A DNA stretch of 14,151 nt, taken from NCBI GenBank assembly GCA_025929655.1, contig JAICPV010000015.1, positions 1-14,151 on the forward strand, written 5' to 3'. The notes below the pieces were generated by a model. The model saw only the letters and a program-made list of their open reading frames with translations. It did no database searches and had not been told where the DNA came from. Positions 7,301-13,200 of this stretch are shown here, in pieces (the first letter of the stretch is position 1; each line of letters begins with the position of its first letter). The position numbers and the translations under genes were made by a program. This stretch comes from Pyrinomonadaceae bacterium (GTDB lineage: Bacteria > Acidobacteriota > Blastocatellia > Pyrinomonadales > Pyrinomonadaceae).

Positions 7301-8781
7301 TGGAGAAAATACGCAGCGTGAGCGGCTTTTAATTTTTCGGTCTCCCCGCGTTCGGCCAGCATCTCCTCTGCGAATTCGCGTACTACCTCGAGCATGTGAA
7401 TACGGGGTTCACCGTTTCTTGTGTTCCTCGTTGCGAGGAGATTATGTTCTACGAGCGACGTGATGACATTCAAAGTCGAGACGTCTGACCCGTCGCTTAT
7501 GTCGGCACATACGAATTCGGCCGCTCCAAGATCAAACCCGCCCGAGAATACACCGAGCCGTGCGAATATCTGCTTTTCCCTTTCTGTCAGCAGATCATAG
7601 CTCCAAGCGATGGTCTCGCGCATGGTCTGCTGTCGCTGCGGAGCGTCCCTTTTTGCGCCTTGCAGAATATCGAGCTGCTTTTGGAGCCGGTTCAATACCG
7701 CCTCCGGAGACATGAATCTCATCCGCGCAGCAGCCAGCTCGATCGCAAGCGGCAGGCCGCCCAGTTCAGTGCATATGCTGGCGACATCTGCGGCGTTTTC
7801 AGGGGTCAGTTCAAACTTGGGATGCGCCTGCTTGGCCCTGTCGATATATAGCCGGACTGCCTCGCATCTGGAAAGCTCGGCGATCGCCGAAGTCCGGCCG
7901 TTCGAAACAGGGATCTGAAGCGGCGGCAGTACGTACAACGTTTCCAGTGTCGTGCGAAGCGCTACCCGGCTTGTTACCAATACTTTCAGCCCTGCACGGT
8001 TGGAATTCGCCAGGACCGACAGTAGCGGAGCGGCCGAAACGATCTGCTCGAAGTTATCAAGCACGAGAAGGACCTGGCGGTTCTCCAAAGTCTCATTTAT
8101 TCGATCAAGAAGAGGTTCGTCACTGGATTCCTTTACGCCGAGTGCGGACGCGATTGCCGTCTCGACGAAGTTCGCCCGCGTGACAGCGGCAAGCTCCACA
8201 AAAAAGACTTCCCGTTCGCTGTCCAACTTTTCCGCAACTGCCCTGGCGAGCGCAGTTTTTCCAACGCCGCCAACGCCGGAAACGGTAACCAAACGTACAT
8301 CGTCGCGCGCAAGAAGCGCGGTCACTTCATCAATTTCTTTTTCACGGCCTATCAGAGGTAAGCAGGGGACAAGTGCACTTTTTGGTACGGCGGGTTCGTT
8401 TTTTGAATGACATTTGACTTCGGCGTTGAACCTATACCCGCGCCGCCGAAGCGTTTCAATATATGGGCCGCCATCAGGTTTCGACCCAAGCGTCTTTCTA
8501 AGAACGTAAAGATTCTGAGATAGATTCGATTCCTCGACGATGGAATCGCCCCACACATGATCGATCAATTCGTCCTTGCTCAGGATCGATCCGCGGTTTT
8601 CGATGAGGACAGCAAGCGTTTTAACGATCTTAGGGGCAAGCGTGACTTCCGTCTCGTCACGGTAAAGCATCAATTTTTCCGCATCGAGCTTGAAGCCGTC
8701 GAACGAAAACATCCCATTTTTACTGCCCTGGGCCATCGTGAAGTTAAATTGAAGTAAATCTGAAGTTAAATCCAAAGACAT
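4372..8781 (-). CDS. Membrane-spanning one-component regulator: winged helix - STAND/NB-ARC ATPase - TPR - TM - beta-propeller
   Basis: About 1469 aa. Residues ~26-118 are an OmpR/CadC-type winged helix (FSFDGFKLDAE...LSKDELIDHVWGD...YIETLRRRGYRF). A STAND ATPase of NB-ARC type follows, with Walker A GVGGVGKTA (~168), Walker B LLVLDNFEQI (~239), an LVTSR motif and GLPLAIELAA (~340), then a WSYDLLTEREKQIF segment typical of the helical/winged part after NB-ARC. TPR-like helical repeats span ~550-770 (e.g. LLNNGLGELSRTKGDYTQAAKFYGRAL). A single transmembrane helix (GFAAIGLAIALIGIVAFVVF, ~884-907) leads to a TolB/WD40-like propeller (~925-1469) with repeated FSPDGK, WSPDGN, ISPDGN and FSPDGT blades. 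Topology implies DNA binding in the cytoplasm and sensing outside. ATG 8781 is chosen because GCGAGG precedes it at about 8 nt; TTG 8802 and ATG 8736 (nearer the domain start) are alternatives. Ligand and targets are unknown. Confidence 0.92.
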   Translation of the reverse strand: MSLDLTSDLLQFNFTMAQGSKNGMFSFDGFKLDAEKLMLYRDETEVTLAPKIVKTLAVLIENRGSILSKDELIDHVWGDSIVEESNLSQNLYVLRKTLGSKPDGGPYIETLRRRGYRFNAEVKCHSKNEPAVPKSALVPCLPLIGREKEIDEVTALLARDDVRLVTVSGVGGVGKTALARAVAEKLDSEREVFFVELAAVTRANFVETAIASALGVKESSDEPLLDRINETLENRQVLLVLDNFEQIVSAAPLLSVLANSNRAGLKVLVTSRVALRTTLETLYVLPPLQIPVSNGRTSAIAELSRCEAVRLYIDRAKQAHPKFELTPENAADVASICTELGGLPLAIELAAARMRFMSPEAVLNRLQKQLDILQGAKRDAPQRQQTMRETIAWSYDLLTEREKQIFARLGVFSGGFDLGAAEFVCADISDGSDVSTLNVITSLVEHNLLATRNTRNGEPRIHMLEVVREFAEEMLAERGETEKLKAAHAAYFLHLGEDAEPKLLAARSSDWLDRLETEHDNLRTALEWSAEHDPSTGQRLSGSIWRFWWLHGHIREACEQLDSFLSMPDAGPKTRAKMLTGATFLHRLAGDSARSRAYAEEGVRLATSTGDVRTGALSLNQLGFLALDVGDFPKAERMFHRGLKQAEELGDIQILALLNNGLGELSRTKGDYTQAAKFYGRALGFNREAGDRVRQTTCLINLGATALMQNDRESAGTFYRQGLEISSEMEDMNGTLYCLEGIAGSYWALNDPERACLIFGAADAGRHSNNLLLEPADQVPYEQSVMLVRESIGADPFNANFSKGREIGFKEAISLALDSTFVPKPAAESIIKQPESATQIHGESIVVERHGNVLKLVDRRRSAEPEPTVRKYEPERVSVPGISRLGFAAIGLAIALIGIVAFVVFRGSDSTSSANSFSEVSVIKLTDGARPFGATVAPDGDLFAYTETDGTVERVFVQQVGQSNRLELISSDRDNYEYLTFSNDGRYVYIVTADKKGESRWLIRVPSISGPPVRVMEMVHSPVTFSPDGKEMAFTRISKDATEWSVVIASIDGKTERVLFSRRSPSSLGIPAWSPDGNSIAIAGNTTQPDSKAVSGRILLADVANGSVRELSSEDWGTYYRLAWSADGKGLAMIGTRANETLSTRRDNVYFISYPDGRSHRISTDGSRYDPSSLGTTKSGGILAVPTNRLSQIWSMSANGDEKTAYQITRGSADGRAGLNALADGRIVYINRSGDDLRMWVASGEGSDAKQVANEFGALEESRADPNGKHLVFSALINGGSHLFRSDLDGNNLRQLTFGNDQEVDSDISPDGNTIVYASATHIAGYYQHRLMAVPSEGGEPRQLVDFECSRPLFAPDGKKITCVTASEEVVVVATDGTEIERSKLPPHVTSNYGIGWLPGGNALGVIVNENGFSNIWSYPLNKGKPTKLTNFTSGIIYRYAFSPDGTRLYLARGYPTHDAILITNHRQK
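8739..8771. promoter_or_regulatory. Three 11-bp direct repeats, candidate operator of the winged-helix regulator
   Basis: The + strand reads TGAAGTTAAAT (8739-8749), TGAAGTAAATC (8750-8760) and TGAAGTTAAAT (8761-8771): three contiguous units of exactly 11 bp, the first and third identical and all starting with TGAAGT. Because 11 is not a multiple of three, a protein repeat does not explain the periodicity. OmpR/PhoB-family winged helices are known to bind direct repeats spaced by about one helical turn. The repeats lie just upstream of ATG 8736, or within codons 4-14 if translation begins at 8781. Autoregulation is inference. Confidence 0.55.
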
Positions 8782-8786
8782 CTTTG
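8773..8786. repeat. Perfect short inverted repeat over the regulator start codon
   Basis: CAAAGA (8773-8778) and TCTTTG (8781-8786) form a perfect 6-bp dyad with a 2-base centre that includes the complement of the chosen start codon (8779-8781). It could be a protein-binding dyad or a weak RNA stem at the initiation site; it may also be chance. Confidence 0.4.
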
Positions 8787-8787
8787 A

Positions 8788-8813
8788 CGCCTCGCGTGAC
8801 AATAGTCGGCGAG
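8788..8813 (-). promoter_or_regulatory. Shine-Dalgarno region and overlapping hairpin of the regulator gene
   Basis: On the - strand GCGAGG lies about 8 nt before the ATG at 8781, supporting that start. The same bases take part in an imperfect hairpin: CTCGC (8791-8795) with GCGAG (8809-8813) and GAC (8798-8800) with GTC (8805-8807) around an AATA loop, so the binding site could be partly occluded. Confidence 0.4.
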
Positions 8814-8827
8814 GAGCAGGTCAAAAA

Positions 8828-8865
8828 CATTTTGGCAAACAGTTTCAGAGGCTGTTCGCTAAATG
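8828..8865. repeat. Imperfect hairpin 1 in the divergent intergenic region
   Basis: The left arm 8828-8842 pairs with 8852-8865: 12 Watson-Crick pairs and one G-T, one bulged T (8830) and one A/C mismatch (8837/8857), with loop 8843-8851. It is the first of three consecutive stem-loops between the divergent genes. Confidence 0.5.
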
Positions 8866-8868
8866 TAA

Positions 8869-8899
8869 CCGAAATCTTCCAAAAATGGAAGGTTTTCGG
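8869..8899. repeat. Hairpin 2 in the divergent intergenic region
   Basis: CTTCCA (8876-8881) and TGGAAG (8886-8891) close an AAAA loop. The stem continues outward through a T-G pair, AAA/TTT, one bulged T and CCG/CGG, ending at 8869 and 8899. It begins four bases after hairpin 1 ends and is followed directly by hairpin 3, consistent with a folded leader of the + strand gene or with a stacked operator. Confidence 0.55.
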
Positions 8900-8913
8900 A
8901 CGGAGCGATCCGT
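8900..8913 (+). promoter_or_regulatory. Hairpin 3 with GNRA-type tetraloop
   Basis: ACGGA (8900-8904) pairs with TCCGT (8909-8913) around GCGA, a GNRA tetraloop sequence that stabilises RNA hairpins. It abuts hairpin 2 and suggests that the structure acts in RNA transcribed on the + strand. Confidence 0.4.
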
Positions 8914-8919
8914 GCCTGC

Positions 8920-8959
8920 TTCTCCCAATTCGCCGCCATTAGAACGCAGATAAGGAGAA
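8920..8959 (+). promoter_or_regulatory. Shine-Dalgarno of the small exported protein and a possible anti-Shine-Dalgarno
   Basis: AAGGAG (8952-8957) is the ribosome binding site. It sits 12 nt before ATG 8970 and only 3 nt before an in-frame TTG at 8961; the ATG is preferred because it gives a clean signal peptide. TTCTCC (8920-8925) is exactly complementary to GGAGAA (8954-8959), so the leader could fold to block translation. The six-base match may be chance. Confidence 0.4.
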
Positions 8960-8969
8960 ATTGTTTTAT

Positions 8970-9638
8970 ATGAAGACCCGAAATATCGTTGCTATTTTCA
9001 TCTTAGTTATCGCACTCGCCATCAATTGCCTTGGACAGCAAAGCAAAAGGTCCAGATACGTCGAATACGACTCCGCCGGGAACGTTCCGATCGGCGTTAC
9101 CGGCACCGGTTCGAAACTCGCCGTTGGCGGGGTGATCGAATCGACCAGCGGGGGCATCAAGTTCCCTGATGGCTCCACACAAATTCAGGCCGGCATCACT
9201 CAGATATTTACGTCCGGCGCCATAACCGGTAACGGTACAGCTGAATCGCCGCTGACAGTTCAAACGACCGGCACTGCCGTCGATCCGGACGCTACGCGGC
9301 AGCCGTTCAATAAACGGATCCTAACCAATCCAGGTACGACAAGCGTTGTGATGGATACCGTTCCTGCCGGAAAGATCCTGGTATTGGAGTTTATCACCGG
9401 CTATACAAGCACATTGGACACTGTCACTAACACTTGGTTTGAATTCACGATCAATGGAGTCGCGTCCGCATTCGTCACGCCAAGAAACTCGCTCCAGCAT
9501 TCAGCAGGTCTACGCATGTGGCAATATGCGGACCCCCTAAAAATGCGGCTCTCGGCTGGGCAAGTGCTTGGGGTCAACATGATAGGCAACGCCGAGAACC
9601 TGATTATCGTTAACGGTTATTACGTAAATGCACCGTAA
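8970..9638 (+). CDS. Small exported protein of unknown function
   Basis: 222 aa with an N-terminal signal peptide (MKTRNIVAIFILVIALAINCLG, likely cut near GQ/QS). The single Cys is not in a proper lipobox, so a lipoprotein is unlikely. The mature protein is rich in Gly, Thr, Ser and beta-type sequence. It has a segment SGGIKFPDGSTQIQAG (~residues 62-77) that I associate with exported and fibre-like proteins of acidobacteria, then a Thr/Gly linker and a C-terminal beta-sandwich-like region (VPAGKILVLEFITGY...FTINGV...RLSAGQVLGVNMIG). I recognise no enzymatic motif, so it may be a surface or adhesive protein. It is transcribed divergently from the large regulator and is the first of three + strand genes. 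An in-frame TTG start at 8961 is the alternative. Confidence 0.8.
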   Translation: MKTRNIVAIFILVIALAINCLGQQSKRSRYVEYDSAGNVPIGVTGTGSKLAVGGVIESTSGGIKFPDGSTQIQAGITQIFTSGAITGNGTAESPLTVQTTGTAVDPDATRQPFNKRILTNPGTTSVVMDTVPAGKILVLEFITGYTSTLDTVTNTWFEFTINGVASAFVTPRNSLQHSAGLRMWQYADPLKMRLSAGQVLGVNMIGNAENLIIVNGYYVNAP

Positions 9639-9704
9639 CCGAGCGAGCCGGATGAACAGGTTTTCACGTTGTCGAATAAGGGTGCTGGTCAAGGCAACGA
9701 AAGC

Positions 9705-9712
9705 AAGGAGGT
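9705..9712 (+). promoter_or_regulatory. Consensus Shine-Dalgarno deciding the start at 9721
   Basis: AAGGAGGT, the full consensus, lies 8 nt before ATG 9721. The open frame extends upstream to an ATG at 9628, but that would overlap the previous gene and lacks a ribosome binding site. Confidence 0.85.
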
Positions 9713-9720
9713 TAGAAGTT

Positions 9721-10194
9721 ATGTCGTTATCGAGAGAAACCGCGGGACGGATCGTCGACGCGGTAGCGGCCGACGCCGCATGCAAGCGCGCGATCCAGAC
9801 AAATCCGCTGTTCGACGTTTTTTTCGCCGGTCCGATGTTGGCGCTGGAATTTACCGGAACGGCAGGCTCCGCTCGGAACGCTTTGATGCTGCTCGAGGGA
9901 AAAGACTTTTCGGAAGACGAGGTCGTTGAAAAGATCTGTCTGGGTATCGCCCTTGCCACAGCGAACGCCATCAGGAAGGCCGGGATCCCCGAAGTCAAAA
10001 GCGTCGCGACCAGCCATCGGGAAAATCTTGGGATACACCATGAGGGAACCTGGCTGCGGATGCAGGATTCGTCCCAATACATATTCGATTGGCACGCGAC
10101 GCTGAGAACGCGCGACCCGTTGTTAAGCATTTACGACGATTGGCATGCGGGGAAGCCGGGCACCCATTATTTTTCTTTCTTTGGATTCGATTAA
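9721..10194 (+). CDS. Hypothetical protein (157 aa)
   Basis: A soluble protein with no signal peptide or membrane helix. The N-terminal part is predicted helical (SRETAGRIVDAVAADAACKRAIQTNP), a mixed central region follows, and the C-terminal third is rich in His and aromatics: GIHHEGTW, SSQYIFDWHATLRTRDP, IYDDWHAGKPGTHYFSFFGFD. The two 'DWHA' elements (FDWHATL and DDWHAG) may be a small internal repeat or a metal-binding or catalytic face. I do not recognise the family. The start is fixed by the perfect Shine-Dalgarno. It lies 82 bases after the small exported protein and 53 bases before the giant subtilase, all on the + strand, so they could share a transcript. The strong ribosome binding site suggests high translation compared with its neighbours. 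Confidence 0.8.
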   Translation: MSLSRETAGRIVDAVAADAACKRAIQTNPLFDVFFAGPMLALEFTGTAGSARNALMLLEGKDFSEDEVVEKICLGIALATANAIRKAGIPEVKSVATSHRENLGIHHEGTWLRMQDSSQYIFDWHATLRTRDPLLSIYDDWHAGKPGTHYFSFFGFD

Positions 10195-10247
10195 AGTTAT
10201 CGCGTTTTGATTCCCGGGAGAGGGATCAGACAAGCTGGAGTTTTGCC

Positions 10248-13200
10248 ATGCTATATAAAGTAATTCGAAAAGGTCTGGATGCGGTAGATATTCGGTTGGT
10301 ATTAATTCTACTCCTGTTTTCCGGTGTGATCGCGGGACACAGCGCATTGCCTGCGGTAGTGAACGCCGTCCGCGCCAATCGGCAAATAGAAGCCCCTGTG
10401 GCGGCCGGAACTGCCGCTCAAGCGGCTCAGACGGACCGAATTGAAGCCGAAAAGCGCGAGAAATTCATCCGGACGCAAAAAAAGATCCCTGGCCGGTACA
10501 TCGTGGTCTTGGAAAGCAGTGCGGCGGGGCCGCGTGGCGAAAACTCGAACGCGCGAGCTGTTGCGGCGGACCTCGGCGCCGAATTTAACGGGCGCGTCGA
10601 CCGTGTGTATACACACGCGCTCAACGGATTCGCAGTAGAGATGACCGAAGAGCGAGCGATCGCATTGAGCCGCGACCCGCGGGTCCAATACATCGAAGAA
10701 GACAGCGAGATCTCCTTGAATACGACCCAGCCGAACGCGACGTGGGGACTCGATAGGGTCGATCAGCATGGCCTTCCGCTCGATACGAATTACAACTACA
10801 ACCAGACCGGTGCGGGCGTTCGCGCCTACATCATCGATTCCGGAATAAGGACGACTCATACGGATTTTGGCGGGCGCGCGTCTGTCGGCTTTGATGCTTT
10901 CGGGCAAAGCGGCCAGGATTGTATGGGCCACGGCACGCACGTCGCGGGGACAGTTGGCAGCTCGACCTGGGGTATCGCTAAGAATGTATCGCTTGTCGGC
11001 GTGCGGGTCTTCGATTGCTTCGGAAATGGATCCACAAGCTTGACGATCGCGGGAGTCGATTGGGTTACTGTCAATGCTCTTAAACCCGCCGTTGTGAATA
11101 TGAGCCTGGGCTATGAGGTTTACGACGCCGGCATCGCGCTCGACACGGCAGTAAATAATTCGATCAATACCGGTCTTACCTATGTGGTCGCCGCAGGGAA
11201 TTCAAATAAGGCCGCATGCGATATATCGCCTGCGCGTGTCGGTTCCGCGATAACCGTCGGCGCGACCGATATGGCGGACCAGCGCGCGACATTTTCGAAC
11301 TTCGGCATCTGCGTCGATCTTTTCGCGCCCGGCGTAGGGATCACATCGGCTTGGCACACCACCGATACGGCCACACAAGTTAAGGAGGGTACATCGATGG
11401 CGGCGCCCCATGTTGTGGGTGCGGCGGCTATGTACCTGCAAGCGAATCCGGGCGCAACGCCGCAGCAAGTCCGCGCATTTCTGTTGTCCGAGTCCACTAA
11501 AGATATAGTCACATCGTCGAATTCGGTGAACGATCATTTGTTGTTCACGTTTTGGGGCACAACGCCGATAGTTCCGGTTAATGCCGCACCAACGGCTTCG
11601 TTTACATTTAGCTGCGCCGGCGGCCAGACGTGTACATTCGACGGTACCGGATCGACGGATCCAGACGGAACGGTGGCGGCCTATCACTGGAATTTCGGCG
11701 ACGGCTTTTCAGCGTCAGGAGCGAACGTCCAACACACGTTCAATTTGATCGGAAACTATAGGGTTTCGCTTACGGTTTCGGACAACGCAGGCGAAGCTTC
11801 GTTCCCTGATACGGAAAACATAACGATATTCAACACGCCCGTCGGAAACAACGTGACTGTAAATGAACGGTTTGGTCGTGCCAAGGTCACGTTTGCGCAG
11901 GTAACCACCGCGGGCAATACAAGTTTCGATGATTCAACACCCATTCACGTGATCCCAACATTCGGGAACACGCTTTGTGACACGTGCTCACGCTTCTCGA
12001 TTTCCACGACTGCAGCGTGGGTGGTTCCGGTCATTGTAAGTATCGATGTTCCGGCGGAAATCAGCGAGCAGACGTTCAATTCAATGTCGATGCTTCGTTA
12101 TGCCAATTTTGACAATGCGCCTACCAACATTACGACAAACCGTGTTACGAATCAGGACGGCACGCGCGAGATCATCGGTCAATCGAGCCAGGGCGGCTCA
12201 TTTCTTGGATTCTTCGTACTAGCGACACAGGTGGCGCAGCAGCCGAATACCGCGCCCTCGCTGAGCAACATATCGGCTCCCCAAGTAAACGAGAACGGCA
12301 CGGCCACGTTATCGGGCAATATCTCGGATCCCGACGCGGGCAACACCTTCACATTCACCTTAAATTGGGGCGACGGATCCGCGCCGCAGGTATTCAATTA
12401 CGCGGCAGGAACTACGTCGTTCAGCGAAACGCACAAATATCTGGACAATCCGGCCGGGCAGCCTAACGGCAGCTATAACATAAACATGACTCTTGCCGAC
12501 AGCGCCGGCGGTAGCACAAACACCTCGCGGCTCATCACCGTCAACAACGTCGCGCCCACATTAAGTAATATCACCGCTAATCCTTCAACAGTATTCGCCG
12601 GCGGATCGACAACCGTCAGCGGGAATATCACCGATCCGGGAACTCTCGACAGCTTCGAAATCACGATCGATTGGCGCGATGGGACGGCCAGCACCATGTT
12701 GAATCTCCCAGCGGGCTCGACCAGCTTCAGCGCGCAGCACCAATTCAATACCGCCGCTAATTACGGCGTGATTATCGTAGTGCGCGATAAAGATTTCGCC
12801 GCAACGCCCTACAATCCGGCTGTAAACGTGACGGTCAGCAACACTCCGCCGCCCGATCTGACGAATATGCAGATCACCTCCCCGATAAACGAAAATGGCA
12901 TCGCAACCCTGACGGGTAACCTCAGCAGCCCACTTCCGAACGCCACTTACAGCCTGAGTGTTAATTGGGGCGACGGGAGCCAAATCGAGACATTCAATTA
13001 TCAGGCGGGGACCAATTCTTTCAGCCAAATGCACAGTTACCTGGATAACGGTAACTACCCGCTCAATGTGACTTTGACCGATAGTTCGGGTGGAACCGAT
13101 ACCGGTTCGGCGACCGTTTCAGTCACCAACGTCGCTCCGACGGTTTCCAACGTTCAGGTCAATCCGACGTCGATCATAACCGGCGGTACCACAAATTTAA

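Noticed and set aside
8832..8864. TTGGCA plus a TAAAT-like box as a sigma-70 promoter for the small exported protein
   Set aside because: The spacing and the -10 match are poor, and the bases are better explained by hairpin 1.
9628..9720. Upstream ATG extension of the 157-aa protein
   Set aside because: It overlaps the preceding gene, encodes a basic low-complexity stretch and has no ribosome binding site; ATG 9721 has a consensus one.
9721..9810. Resemblance of the 157-aa protein's N-terminus to a nitrile-hydratase-like (NHLP) RiPP leader ('...AADAACKRAIQTNP')
   Set aside because: The match is only a loose helix pattern. There is no Gly-Gly cleavage site, no short core peptide, and no maturation enzyme or transporter in the window.
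9537..10130. A 197-aa open frame on the - strand
   Set aside because: It is antisense to the 157-aa protein and the end of the small exported protein, which have proper starts and protein-like composition; no motif is visible.
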